The position numbers were made by a program, and so were the translations under genes. Shown here piece by piece: positions 7,913 through 16,343 of a stretch of DNA of 64,000 nt. This DNA is from Streptomyces sp. TLI_053 (lineage in GTDB: Bacteria > Actinomycetota > Actinomycetes > Streptomycetales > Streptomycetaceae), in assembly GCF_900105395.1 (NCBI RefSeq), contig NZ_LT629775.1, forward strand, positions 3,118,501 to 3,182,500, in the 5' to 3' direction. The notes beneath the pieces are model-generated. The model did not search any database, was not told the origin of the DNA, and worked only from the letters and a program-made list of their open reading frames with translations. Within the stretch, counting starts at the first letter, position 1. Every line of letters starts with the position of its first letter.

Positions 7913-8992
7913 TCAGTGGCGGCGGGCGTGGGCCGCGACCGCGCGGCGGCGACGGGTGCCCCAGAGGGCGACGGCGCCCCCGGCCACCAGCGCCGCGGCC
8001 CCGGCGGCGAGCGGGGCGGTGGCGTCGTTGCCGCCGGTGGACGCCAGGTGGTCCGGCGCGGCGGAGGAGGTGCCGGTGCCGGTCCGGCGGGCGGAGGGGG
8101 TCGCGGTGGCCGCCTGCGGGGCGGCGGCGCGGCCGGTCCCGGGGGCGGCGGACGGGACACCGGAGGGAGTGACGTCCACGACGGGCTGGGCGGCCGGGGT
8201 CACGGTGGGGGCGGCCTCCGAGGGTGTCGGCGCCGCGCTGGGCGTAGCGGTGGGCACGGCCGGCACCGGCTTCTCGCAGCTCACCGAGGCGATCCTGATG
8301 GTGCCGGTCACCTTGGCGACATTGAGGTTGAGCGGGTCCACCGCCACCTGCACCTCCAGTGCCGAGGCCGCGGCCGTGGTCGAGGTGGTGGTCTTCTTGG
8401 AGAACTCCACCGAGACGCTGCCGACCAGCGGCACGTCCACCTTGGTCGGCCCGTACAGGCCGACGGTGACGGACTTGCCGAGCACGGTGAGCTTGGCGGG
8501 GGCCACCACGTCGGCGGTCGGCTGCCCGTCGACCGGACAGGTGGCGGTGGCGGTGAGCGCCTCCAGACCCAGCAGGGTGGTCCCGGGCAGGCCGGGGGCG
8601 TGCACATCGGCGTCGGCCAGGGTCACGGAGGCGGTGGCACCCTTGGCGTCCGTCCTGGTCACCGACTTGCCGACGTCGGCCTTGACCAGGGTGACCGGGC
8701 CGGACTGGTCGACACCGTCGACCTTGGCGGTGAGCACGGTGCCGTCGCGCTGCGCCGGGGACTCCACCTTGTTCAGCGAGACGTTCACCGGCACGTCCAC
8801 CGCGTTGTTCAGCAGCTTGACGTCCAGGTCGAGTTCGGCGGTGACGGCCCGCGCCTTGCCGGGGGACGGAGTCGCGGGGGCCCCGGCCCCCGGAACCCCG
8901 GGGGCGGCGGTGGCGGTCGGAACGGTGAGCAGTGTGCAGACGGCGACCGCGGCGGTTGCGGAAACGATTCGGCGGGCGGAGCGAGAAGACAT
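7913..8992 (-). CDS. LAxTG sortase-anchored surface protein, SCO1860-like family
   Basis: A 359-residue surface protein. A signal peptide (VSATAAVAVCTLLTVPTATAA) precedes a beta-rich domain with the pattern LLNNAVDVPVNVSLNKVESPA, DGVDQSGPVTLVKADV and LNLNVAKVTGTI found in the streptomycete SCO1860-like LAETG family. A Thr/Ala/Pro-rich wall-spanning stretch follows. It ends with the sorting signal LASTGG, a hydrophobic helix and RRRR tail, the form recognised by class E sortases. Two Cys (TATCPVDG, SVSCEKP) may pair. Its role on the cell wall is unknown. Confidence 0.85.
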   Translation of the reverse strand: MSSRSARRIVSATAAVAVCTLLTVPTATAAPGVPGAGAPATPSPGKARAVTAELDLDVKLLNNAVDVPVNVSLNKVESPAQRDGTVLTAKVDGVDQSGPVTLVKADVGKSVTRTDAKGATASVTLADADVHAPGLPGTTLLGLEALTATATCPVDGQPTADVVAPAKLTVLGKSVTVGLYGPTKVDVPLVGSVSVEFSKKTTTSTTAAASALEVQVAVDPLNLNVAKVTGTIRIASVSCEKPVPAVPTATPSAAPTPSEAAPTVTPAAQPVVDVTPSGVPSAAPGTGRAAAPQAATATPSARRTGTGTSSAAPDHLASTGGNDATAPLAAGAAALVAGGAVALWGTRRRRAVAAHARRH

Positions 8993-9079
8993 GGCGGTAC
9001 CCCATGACCAACGACAGGAATTGGATGAGCCGCCAGTCTTCTCAAACGATCCGTCATACGAGTCATACAGAGAGTCATT

Positions 9080-9095
9080 TCACCCGTTGGGGTGA
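9080..9095. promoter_or_regulatory. Short inverted repeat upstream of the surface protein gene
   Basis: TCACCC-GTTG-GGGTGA is a perfect 6-bp inverted repeat about 90 bp upstream of the surface protein start, inside the only AT-richer promoter-like stretch of this gap. It could be an operator; no regulator is assigned. Confidence 0.3.
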
Positions 9096-9142
9096 TGTTG
9101 ACGCTCCGCGGTGACCAGGGTCTGCTACAGGGACGGCCGGGA

Positions 9143-9820
9143 CTACGGCAGCCGCCAGTCGACGGGCTGGGCGCCCTGCCGGACCAGCAGTTCGTTGGCC
9201 CGGCTGAACGGGCGGGAGCCGAAGAAGCCGCCGCTCGCCGAGTACGGGCTCGGGTGCGCGGACTCGATCGCCGGGATCTCGCCCAGCAGCGGGCGCAGAT
9301 TGCGCGCGTCCCGGCCCCACAGGATCGCCACCAGCGGGCCGCCGCGCGCCGTCAGGGCACGGATCGCCTGCTCGGTGACCTCCTCCCAGCCCTTGCCGCG
9401 GTGCGCGGCGGGCTTGCGCGGGGCGGTGGTCAGGGCCCGGTTCAGCAGCAGCACGCCCTGCCGCGTCCACGGGGTGAGGTCGCCGTTGGACGGCTGCGGC
9501 AGGCCGAGGTCGCTGCCGTACTCCTGGAAGATGTTGATCAGACTGGCCGGGATCGGACGGACGTCCTCCCCCACCGAGAAGCTGAGACCGACGGCGTGAC
9601 CGGGCGTCGGATAGGGGTCCTGGCCGACGATCAGCACCCGGACGTCGGCGAAGGGCTGCTGGAAGGCGCGCAGCACGTTCGGTCCGGAGGGCAGATAGGT
9701 GCGGCCTGCCGCCAGCTCGGCGCGGAGGAAGTCGCCCATCGCGGCGACCCGCCCGGCCACCGGCTCCAGCGCGGTGGCCCACCCGGGCTCGACGATCTCG
9801 TTCAGTGGACGCGGTGCCAT
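9143..9820 (-). CDS. ung: Uracil-DNA glycosylase, family 1
   Basis: A 225-residue base-excision repair enzyme that removes uracil from DNA. The water-activating motif [10 protein letters not shown] (Asp at residue 68), the uracil-recognition segment GLSFSV, the LLLNRALTT strand and the catalytic-His loop [16 protein letters not shown] are all present. Length is normal for family 1. It is a monocistronic housekeeping gene with no unusual feature. Confidence 0.95.
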   Translation of the reverse strand: MAPRPLNEIVEPGWATALEPVAGRVAAMGDFLRAELAAGRTYLPSGPNVLRAFQQPFADVRVLIVGQDPYPTPGHAVGLSFSVGEDVRPIPASLINIFQEYGSDLGLPQPSNGDLTPWTRQGVLLLNRALTTAPRKPAAHRGKGWEEVTEQAIRALTARGGPLVAILWGRDARNLRPLLGEIPAIESAHPSPYSASGGFFGSRPFSRANELLVRQGAQPVDWRLP

Positions 9821-9893
9821 GGGCGTAACCCTATCGGCCTACTCGGACACCCCGTTCACCACGACCGCCGCCCCGGGGCCGCGGCGGCTCCGC

Positions 9894-11015
9894 TCAGGCC
9901 ACCGGGCGGCCGCGCAGCACCACCAGCCGCGGATCGGCCAGCACCCGGACGTCGGCGCGCGGGTCCTCCGCGTACACCACGAAGTCCGCCGGGGCGCCCT
10001 CCTCCAGACCGGGCCGCCCCAGCCAGGCCCGCGCACCCCAGCTCGCCGCCGAGAGCGCCTCGGCCGGGGCGAGCCCGGCCTTCACCAGCTCGGCGACCTC
10101 CGCCGCGACCAGGCCGTGGGCCAGCGAGCCGCCCGCGTCCGTGCCCACGTAGATCGGGATGCCCGCGTCGTGCGCGGCGCCCACCGTGTCGTAGCGGCGC
10201 TCGTGCAGCCGGCGCATGTGGGCCGCCCAGGCGGGGAACTTGGCCTCCCCGCCGGCCGCCAGCTGCGGGAAGGTGGCGATGTTGACGAGCGTCGGGACGA
10301 TCGCGACCCCGCGCTCGGCGAACACCGGGACCAGTTCCTCGGTCAGCCCGGTGGCGTGCTCGACGCAGTCGATCCCGGCCGCCAGCAGGTCCGGCAGCGA
10401 CTCGGCGGCGAAGCAGTGCGCGGTGACCCGCGCGCCCTCCTCGTGCGCCGCCGCGATCGCCTCGGCGAGCGCGTCGCCGGGCCAGCAGGCGGTGAGGTCG
10501 CCGTGCTCGCGGTCGATCCAGTCGCCGACCAGCTTGACCCAGCCGTCGCCGCGCCGGGCCTCGGCCCGGACGTAGGCGGCGAGGTCGCCGGGCTCGATCT
10601 CGTGCGCGTAGTTGCGGATGTAGCGGCGGGTGCGGGCGATGTGCCGGCCGGCCCGGATGATCCGCGGCAGGTCCTCCCGCTCGTCGATCCAGCGGGTGTC
10701 CGCGGCCGACCCGGCGTCGCGGATCAGCAGGGTCCCGGTGTCGCGGTCGGTGATCGCCTGCTTCTCGCTGGTGGCGGCGTCGACCGCGCCGTGCGCGTCC
10801 AGGCCGACGTGGCAGTGCGCGTCCACCAGCCCCGGCAGCACCCAGCCCTCGACCGTCCGGACGTCCCCGGACCCGGCCCCGGCCCCGTCCCCGAGCCCGA
10901 CGGCGGCCGGCCGGGAGAAGGTCACCCGGCCGTCGACCACCCAGAGTTCGTCCCGGACGTCCTCCGGCCCCACCAGCACCCGACCACGGACGTGCAGCAC
11001 CGCGCCATCGCTCAT
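9894..11015 (-). CDS. Amidohydrolase family protein (imidazolonepropionase-like)
   Basis: A 373-residue metal-dependent hydrolase of the amidohydrolase superfamily. The metal ligands are visible as VDAHCHVG (HxH), WVKLVGDW with the bridging Lys position, VTAHCFA and VEHATGL (two His) and YVGTDAG (catalytic Asp). A small beta-sandwich is formed by the two ends of the chain. The family is broad, covering cyclic amides, dipeptides and lactams, so the substrate is not predicted. It is transcribed divergently from the class V aminotransferase. Confidence 0.85.
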   Translation of the reverse strand: MSDGAVLHVRGRVLVGPEDVRDELWVVDGRVTFSRPAAVGLGDGAGAGSGDVRTVEGWVLPGLVDAHCHVGLDAHGAVDAATSEKQAITDRDTGTLLIRDAGSAADTRWIDEREDLPRIIRAGRHIARTRRYIRNYAHEIEPGDLAAYVRAEARRGDGWVKLVGDWIDREHGDLTACWPGDALAEAIAAAHEEGARVTAHCFAAESLPDLLAAGIDCVEHATGLTEELVPVFAERGVAIVPTLVNIATFPQLAAGGEAKFPAWAAHMRRLHERRYDTVGAAHDAGIPIYVGTDAGGSLAHGLVAAEVAELVKAGLAPAEALSAASWGARAWLGRPGLEEGAPADFVVYAEDPRADVRVLADPRLVVLRGRPVA

Positions 11016-11133
11016 GGCCGCACTCTACCGACGGCGCCGTTCCCTGCGGGCGGCGAATCTGAGGCAGACTCGTTCGGGCCGGTACCGATCCGACCACCCC
11101 CGCCCGCCCCTCCCCGCGAAAGGCCCCGAGACC

Positions 11134-12228
11134 GTGAGCCCCTTCCTCGACCTGCCCCCGCTCACCGCCGCCGAGTTCGCGGCGATCGAGGACAAGGTCG
11201 CCGCACTGCTGCACACCACCGCCGACGTCGTCGTCACCCAGGGCGAGGCACTGCTGCCGCTGGAGGCGGCGATCCGCGGCGCCGCGCACCCGGGCTCGAC
11301 CGCGCTCAACATCGTCACCGGCCCCTACGGCCGGACCTTCGGCGACTGGCTGCGCGACTGCGGCGCCGAGGTGATCGACCTGGCCGTGCCGTTCGACACC
11401 GCGGTGAGCGCCGAGCAGGTCGCCGAGGCGCTCGCGGCCGAGCCCTCGATCGACTTCGTCTCGCTGGTGCACGCCGAGGCCGCCACCGGCAACACCAACC
11501 CGGTCGCGGAGATCGCCGCCGTGGTGCGCGAGCACGGCGCGCTGCTGATGGTGGACGCGGTCGCCTCAGTGGCCGCCGAGCCGCTGCTGACCGACGCCTG
11601 GGGCGTGGACCTGTGCGTGATCGGCGGGCAGAAGGCGATGGGCGGCCCGGCCGGTGTCTCGGCGGTCTCGGTCTCCGCCCGGGCCTGGGAGCGGATCGCC
11701 GCCAACCCGGCCGCCCCGCGCCGCTCCTACCTCTCGCTGCTGGACTGGAAGGAGCGCTGGACGGACGCCGGGCGCACCGTCCTGCCGCACGCGCCCGCGC
11801 AGTTGGAGATGCTGGCGCTCGGCGCCTGCCTGGACCGGATCGCGGCCGACGGCCCGGACACCGTGATCGCCCGCCACCGGGCGGCGGCGGCCGCCACCCG
11901 CGCGGGCGTCCGGGCGCTCGGCACGCTCGCCCCCTTCGTCCCGGACGACGCGCACGCCGCGCCGGTCGCCACCACCCTGCGCGTCCCGGACGGCCTGGAC
12001 GCCACCGGCCTCGCCCGCGAACTGCTGCGGCTGGACCCGTCGCTCCCGGTCCAGGCCGGCGGCGGGGCGCTGGCCGCCACGATGCTGCGGGTGAACCACT
12101 ACGGCGCCGCCGCGGACCTCGGCACCGTCCGCGCCACCCTGACCGCCCTCGCCACCGCGACCGGCGCGGACGCCGCCCCCGCCCTCACCGCGGCGGACGC
12201 CGCCTGGGACGGGGCGCTCACCGCCTGA
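11134..12228 (+). CDS. Class V PLP-dependent aminotransferase
   Basis: A 364-residue PLP enzyme of the alanine-glyoxylate/PhnW branch of class V aminotransferases. Motifs are HAEAATGNTNP (residues 113-123), VDAVAS with the PLP-pyridine Asp at 141 and GGQKAMGGPAG with Schiff-base Lys 167. The HxExxTGxxNP pattern resembles 2-aminoethylphosphonate transaminase PhnW, which has NP where alanine-glyoxylate enzymes usually have QP. It lies upstream of the phosphonate oxygenase fusion on the same strand, so a phosphonate substrate is plausible but unproven. I chose the GTG at 11134, which follows GAAAGG. An alanine-glyoxylate-type activity is the alternative. Confidence 0.75.
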   Translation: MSPFLDLPPLTAAEFAAIEDKVAALLHTTADVVVTQGEALLPLEAAIRGAAHPGSTALNIVTGPYGRTFGDWLRDCGAEVIDLAVPFDTAVSAEQVAEALAAEPSIDFVSLVHAEAATGNTNPVAEIAAVVREHGALLMVDAVASVAAEPLLTDAWGVDLCVIGGQKAMGGPAGVSAVSVSARAWERIAANPAAPRRSYLSLLDWKERWTDAGRTVLPHAPAQLEMLALGACLDRIAADGPDTVIARHRAAAAATRAGVRALGTLAPFVPDDAHAAPVATTLRVPDGLDATGLARELLRLDPSLPVQAGGGALAATMLRVNHYGAAADLGTVRATLTALATATGADAAPALTAADAAWDGALTA

Positions 12229-12355
12229 CCGCCGCACCGCGGACGTCACCCGGAACCCGGCCGACGTCACCCGGTCACCGCCACCCGGCAGCAACCCGGC
12301 CGCCGCCCCGACCCGCTACGCTCGCGCTCCGATCTTGATCACAGGGGGAGCGTGA

Positions 12356-13285
12356 ATGTCGACGGTATGGACCAGAACGACCGGGTGGCTGACCCTGATC
12401 GGCGTCCTCGTCACCGAAGTGTGGGCTCTGCTGCCCGCGGTGAGCCCGAGCGCGGTGGCGCTGTCGGCCCCGGCCCGGCTGCTGCCGCTGCTGGTGACCT
12501 CGGTCTGCGCCCTCGGCTGGCTGGCGGTCTCGGCGGTGACACGTCGGCGCGAGCAGGTCCGGCGTGAACGGATCCGGCGCGCGACCTTCGGACCCGTCCT
12601 GGACAAGCGGCCGCCCGCCGCCCCCGGCCGGACCACCGCCGCCCTGCTGGGCGTCGCGCTCGCCCTCGGGCCGACCGCCGCCCTGGCCCAGGCGGTCGGC
12701 CCGGACGGCGCCGAGGGCCGCTGGACCCAGCGGGTCCTGCGCGCGGGCGGCGGCCTGTACACGGTGGAGATAGCCGAGGTGCTCGGCACACCCCGGCGCA
12801 CCGGCGTCAACATCAACGACCACCAGGTCTGGAGCGCGCCGATGGTGCTGGCCGTGCCGTGGTCGGACGGCGAGCCCCGACGACTGACCCTGGACCGGGT
12901 GGAGACGCTGGACGAGCCGGAACCGGGGGACTCGGTCTCGCTGATGTTCGCCGCGAACGACCTCGGACTCGGCGCCCGCGCGCACCGTTACGGCGCGATG
13001 AGCGGGATCGCCGGGCTCTGGATCCTGGTCCTCGGCCTGCTCGGCTCGGTCTTCGGCGCGGGCACGCTGGTCTCCGGGCGCGAGACGGTCGGCCGGCTGC
13101 GGGACTTCGCCCCCGGCGTGCACCTGCCGGTCGCCGGACTGCTGGCCCTGGGCGTCGGCCTCGACCTGCTGGTGGTGTACGCGTGGCCGCCGACCGCCCT
13201 GGGCTGGCTGCTGGCCCTCGCGGCGGCCACCACTCCGGCGCTCGCCGCCTGGTGGGTGCTCCGGCGGCTCCCGTACGGCCGCTGA
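12356..13285 (+). CDS. Hypothetical membrane protein
   Basis: A 309-residue membrane protein with two N-terminal helices (GWLTLIGVLVTEVWALLPAV; RLLPLLVTSVCALGWLAV), a basic loop (TRRREQVRRERIRR), another helix, and an external domain of about 90 residues. Three more helices close the C-terminus. The organisation resembles streptomycete DUF3592-like membrane proteins, but I cannot assign it. The ATG at 12356 is preceded by AGGGGGAGCG, a strong ribosome site, and CTACGCTC at about 12315 could be a -10 element. It sits between the aminotransferase and the oxygenase fusion; whether it belongs to that pathway is unclear. Confidence 0.65.
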   Translation: MSTVWTRTTGWLTLIGVLVTEVWALLPAVSPSAVALSAPARLLPLLVTSVCALGWLAVSAVTRRREQVRRERIRRATFGPVLDKRPPAAPGRTTAALLGVALALGPTAALAQAVGPDGAEGRWTQRVLRAGGGLYTVEIAEVLGTPRRTGVNINDHQVWSAPMVLAVPWSDGEPRRLTLDRVETLDEPEPGDSVSLMFAANDLGLGARAHRYGAMSGIAGLWILVLGLLGSVFGAGTLVSGRETVGRLRDFAPGVHLPVAGLLALGVGLDLLVVYAWPPTALGWLLALAAATTPALAAWWVLRRLPYGR

Positions 13286-13341
13286 CGACGGGCCGCCGGG
13301 CCGGGTGCGCGCGCTCCCCGGCCGGGCAGTGTTCCCGAGCC

Positions 13342-13374
13342 GTTCACTCCCCCGGCACCGGGACCTCACCGACC
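13342..13374 (+). promoter_or_regulatory. PHO-box-like triple repeat upstream of the oxygenase fusion
   Basis: Three consecutive 11-nt units read GTTCACTCCCC, CGGCACCGGGA and CCTCACCGACC. All keep CAC at positions 4-6, as in the PhoP unit GTTCACC. The array ends 24 bp before the GntR-type operator. PhoP binding is an inference. Confidence 0.45.
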
Positions 13375-13398
13375 CCGGGCAGGCTCCCGCACGACGGA

Positions 13399-13418
13399 GA
13401 AGTTGTCTGTACAACTTC
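13399..13418 (+). promoter_or_regulatory. Phosphonate-regulon operator, site A
   Basis: A perfect palindrome, GAAGTTGT-CTGT-ACAACTTC, sits 35 bp before the oxygenase fusion start. The same motif recurs at 16211-16228 and 25357-25374. Its form fits HutC-type GntR regulators. The right half includes TACAAC, a possible -10 element, so binding would block transcription. Confidence 0.75.
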
Positions 13419-13452
13419 GACCCCCCACCTCCGGGCCGCCGAGGAGAAGAGC

Positions 13453-15060
13453 ATGACCACCACCGCCGAGCTGTCGCCGTACTGGCTGCGCGACAACTGC
13501 CCCTGCACCGAGTGCCGCGACCCGCGCAACGGGCAGAAGCTGTTCCAGATCACCGAGCTGCCGGACGATCTGGCGATCGCCGCGCGGGCCGAGCTGGACG
13601 GCCACCTGGAGGTGCTCTGGTCGGACGGGCACCGCTCGCGCTACCCCGTCGGGTGGCTGGCCGAGGAGGCCGGGGAGGACGGCCGCACCGAGAGCGGCAA
13701 GCAGTTGTGGGCCGCCGCCGACTTCGCCCGCGGCATCCCGGAGGCCCACTGGGACGACTACCTGGCCGACCCGGCCGAGAAGGCCGCCGTGCTGGCCGCC
13801 GTCCGCCGCTCCGGCTTCGCGGTGCTGCGCGGCGTCCCGGTGGTGGAGCGGCAGGTGCTGGCGGTCGCGGAGACCTTCGGGTACGTGCGGGTCACCAACT
13901 ACGGCGAGCTGTTCGACGTCCGGGTCGAGCCGGACCCGAACAACCTCGCCTTCACCAGCGCCGCGATCACCCCGCACTCGGACAACCCGTACCGGGACCC
14001 GGTGCCCACCCTCCAACTGCTGCACTGCCTGGAGAACTCGGCCACCGGAGGCGACTCCGGCCTGGTGGACGGCTTCCGGGCGGCGGCGCTGCTGCGCGCG
14101 GAGGCGCCCGGGCACTTCGCGGTGCTGACCCGCACCCCGGTGCCGTTCGTGTTCCGCGACCGGGGCACCGAGCTGCGCGCCGACCGCCCGCTGATCGACG
14201 TGGACCCGCTGGGCCGGATCCGCGAGGTGCGGTTCAACAACCGCTCGATCGCGACCCTGCGCGGTCCGGCGGCGGAGCTGGACGCCTTCTACGCCGCCTA
14301 CCGGGCGTTCGCCGCGATCACCCTGCGCCCGGCGCTGCAGCTGGAGTTCCGCCTCGACCCCGGGGACTGCCTGATCTTCGACAACGTCCGGCTGCTGCAC
14401 GCCCGGACGGCCTTCGCCCAGGACGGCCGGCGCCACCTCCAGGGCTGCTACGCCGACCTGGACTCGCTGTCCTCCACCCTGAGCGTGCTGGAGCGCCGTG
14501 CGGCCGCGCTGGACGAACTGGCCGCGCTGTTCGAGGGCGAGGGCGCCGGGGAGTACCTGGGCGAGGCGGTCACCATGGCCGAGCACATGCTGCAGGCCGG
14601 CGCGCTGGCCGAGGCGAAGGGCGCCGGCCCGCACCTGGTCGCGGCGGCGCTGCTGCACGACGTCGGGCATCTCTCTCTCGACAAGCACAGCCAGGGCGCC
14701 CTGCACGGACGGGACCTGATGGAGGGCCGGGACAACCGGCACAGCCACACCGGCGCGGACTGGCTGGCCCGCTGGTTCGGCCCGGAGGTCACCGAGCCGG
14801 TCCGGCTGCACGTGGCGGCCAAGCGCTACCTGTGCGCGGTCGAGCCGGACTACCGGGCCCGGCTGTCCGAGGCCTCGGAGTACACCCTCCGGGTGCAGGG
14901 CGGTCCGATGTCCGAGGAGGAGGCCGCCGCCTTCGCCGCCCGGCCGGGCGCCGAGGACGCGGTGGCGGTCCGCCGCTGGGACGACGAGGCCAAGGAGGCG
15001 GACGCGGCGACGCCGGACTTCACGCACTTCCGGCCGCTGCTGGCCGCACTGATGCGCTGA
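13453..15060 (+). CDS. TmpA-TmpB-like fusion: 2OG/Fe(II) oxygenase plus PhnZ-type HD di-iron oxygenase
   Basis: A 535-residue protein carrying two C-P catabolic oxygenases. Residues 1-345 are a gamma-butyrobetaine-hydroxylase/TmpA-like enzyme. It has a Zn-binding N-terminus (C16, C18, C21, H60), Fe(II) ligands H175, D177 and H316, and aromatic residues Y150, F154, F167 and Y333 at the spacing of the trimethylammonium cage in human BBOX1. Residues 360-535 are a PhnZ/TmpB-like HD domain with Y368, E371, H378, H402-D403, H430/H432, H453 and D510/D511, plus AKRYL and VQGGPMS. TmpA hydroxylates 2-trimethylaminoethylphosphonate, and TmpB splits the product to glycine betaine and phosphate. Here both steps would sit on one chain. 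Activity on unmethylated 2-aminoethylphosphonate (PhnY/PhnZ chemistry) is the alternative. Confidence 0.88.
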   Translation: MTTTAELSPYWLRDNCPCTECRDPRNGQKLFQITELPDDLAIAARAELDGHLEVLWSDGHRSRYPVGWLAEEAGEDGRTESGKQLWAAADFARGIPEAHWDDYLADPAEKAAVLAAVRRSGFAVLRGVPVVERQVLAVAETFGYVRVTNYGELFDVRVEPDPNNLAFTSAAITPHSDNPYRDPVPTLQLLHCLENSATGGDSGLVDGFRAAALLRAEAPGHFAVLTRTPVPFVFRDRGTELRADRPLIDVDPLGRIREVRFNNRSIATLRGPAAELDAFYAAYRAFAAITLRPALQLEFRLDPGDCLIFDNVRLLHARTAFAQDGRRHLQGCYADLDSLSSTLSVLERRAAALDELAALFEGEGAGEYLGEAVTMAEHMLQAGALAEAKGAGPHLVAAALLHDVGHLSLDKHSQGALHGRDLMEGRDNRHSHTGADWLARWFGPEVTEPVRLHVAAKRYLCAVEPDYRARLSEASEYTLRVQGGPMSEEEAAAFAARPGAEDAVAVRRWDDEAKEADAATPDFTHFRPLLAALMR

Positions 15061-15127
15061 TGCCCTGATGCGCTGACCCGAACAGCCCCGCTGCCGCACC
15101 CGTGGCGCACCGCTGCCGCACCGTGCC

Positions 15128-15170
15128 GCCCGGCTGCCGCACCGCTTCAACGGCGGTGCGGCAGCCGGGC
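15128..15170. terminator. Bidirectional hairpin terminator
   Basis: A perfect 18-bp stem (15128-15145 with 15153-15170) and 7-nt loop lie between the convergent oxygenase fusion and the GntR-family regulator. Confidence 0.75.
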
Positions 15171-15196
15171 GTTCGGGCAGGGCACCCCGCCCCGGC

Positions 15197-16012
15197 TCAG
15201 TCGCTCTCCCGCGCGTGCCGCGAGAGCGCCGACGTGGCCAGCGAGTTGTGGATGCTGAAGGCCACCGTGCCGGGCAGGTAGCGGTCCTGGGACCACTCCA
15301 CCGGAGTGCCGGTCGGGTCCGTGGTCCGGCGCCGCTCGCGCAGCAGCGGACCGCCGCGCCGGCAGCCCAGCAGCCGGGCGTCGTCCGCGTTGGCGGCGAC
15401 TATGTCGATCGTGTGGTCGGCGTCGGTGAACAGGATGCCGTGCTCGCGCAGCACCTCGGTGTGCGAGACGACGTCCGGCGGCAGCTCGGCGACGATCTCG
15501 CCGACCCGGGGCGGGTAGACGGTCCGCTCGACCATCACCGGCTTGCCGGAGAGGGTGCGCAGCCGGACCGTCACATAGACCTCGTCCCCCGGCTCCAGAC
15601 GCAGCTGGTCGCGCTCGGCGGCGTCGGCCGGGCGGCGGACCAGCGAGTCCAGGATGCCGCCGGGCTCCTCGCCCATCGAGTAGGCCCAGTGCGTGAAGCT
15701 GAGCAGTTCGGAGAAGCTCTGCACCCGGGCCGTGCCGAGCACGACGCGGCGGGTGCCCCGGCGCGAGGTGACCAGTCCGTCCGAGCGCAGCACGGCGAGG
15801 GCCTGGCGGACGGTGCCGCGCGAGACGCCGTACTGCTCGGCGAGCGCGCCCTCCGCGGGCAGCCGGCCGGCCTCGCCGAACGCGCCCGTGGTGATCGCCT
15901 CGCGCAGGTCGGCGGCGACCTGGCGGTAGAGCGAACCGGACGCGCGCTCGGCCCCGGCGGGGCCGGTCGGGCGGCCCTCGGGGCGCCCCGGCTCCAGTGC
16001 CACGTCAGTCAA
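15197..16012 (-). CDS. GntR family (HutC/UTRA) regulator of the phosphonate locus
   Basis: A 271-residue transcription factor. An N-terminal winged helix-turn-helix (LYRQVAADLREAITTGAF, LPAEGALAEQYGVSRGTVRQALAVL, GLVTSRRGTRRVV) is followed by a UTRA ligand-binding domain from about residue 115 (SFSELLSFTHWAYSMG ... EWSQDRYLPGTVAFSI). Phosphonate regulators PhnF and PhnR2 belong to this subfamily. It sits between the oxygenase fusion and the divergent ABC transporter operon. Three copies of a palindrome suited to such a protein lie at the three promoters of the locus. I chose the TTG at 16012, just after AGGAGGG; the GTG at 16003 is the alternative. Derepression by a phosphonate or its breakdown product is inferred. 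Confidence 0.85.
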   Translation of the reverse strand: MTDVALEPGRPEGRPTGPAGAERASGSLYRQVAADLREAITTGAFGEAGRLPAEGALAEQYGVSRGTVRQALAVLRSDGLVTSRRGTRRVVLGTARVQSFSELLSFTHWAYSMGEEPGGILDSLVRRPADAAERDQLRLEPGDEVYVTVRLRTLSGKPVMVERTVYPPRVGEIVAELPPDVVSHTEVLREHGILFTDADHTIDIVAANADDARLLGCRRGGPLLRERRRTTDPTGTPVEWSQDRYLPGTVAFSIHNSLATSALSRHARESD

Positions 16013-16163
16013 TGTCCCTCCTGGGCGGTGTCCTGCGCAGCCCGTACCGGCGCGGACAGCCCGACCATATCCCGCTGCGCTCCCGAAGCATCGCACTCCG
16101 GCGATCATCCGCCGGCGATCTGATTCGACCGTTCCCGCAGCCGACCCCGGTTCTGGGCCATCC

Positions 16164-16185
16164 GTTCACCTTCCCGTCACCGGGC
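16164..16185 (+). promoter_or_regulatory. PHO-box-like direct repeat upstream of the phosphonate transporter
   Basis: Two adjacent 11-nt units read GTTCACCTTCC and CGTCACCGGGC. The first matches the PhoP core GTTCACC fully, the second at five of seven positions. It ends 25 bp before operator B, the same arrangement as in front of the oxygenase fusion. Confidence 0.6.
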
Positions 16186-16210
16186 TCCGGCGTACTTACC
16201 CCCGTCAGCG

Positions 16211-16228
16211 AAGTTGGCTAGTCAACTC
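16211..16228 (+). promoter_or_regulatory. Phosphonate-regulon operator, site B
   Basis: AAGTTGGCTAGTCAACTC is an imperfect palindrome sharing GTTGkCT...CAACT with sites A and C. It lies about 115 bp before the transporter operon and about 200 bp from the regulator start, so it may serve both. Confidence 0.7.
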
Positions 16229-16343
16229 GGACGACGCGATCGGCCTCTCACCCGGCCGGCCCGCCGCCCTTCGCGAGACGCAGGCCCGCGGACCCCCCGC
16301 GAACGCCCCCTCGCAGTACGCCCCCTTTACAGGAGACTTCCCC

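Larger units (their letters stand above)
16013..16343. promoter_or_regulatory. Divergent control region of the regulator and the phosphonate ABC operon
   Basis: These 331 bp hold the promoters of the leftward regulator and the rightward transporter operon. A PHO-box-like pair at 16164-16185 and operator B at 16211-16228 are listed separately. No reading frame is credible here. Confidence 0.6.

Noticed and set aside
12229..12355. Repeated GACGTCACCCGG motifs as a PHO box
   Set aside because: The units are not spaced at 11 bp and precede a membrane protein with no phosphate link.
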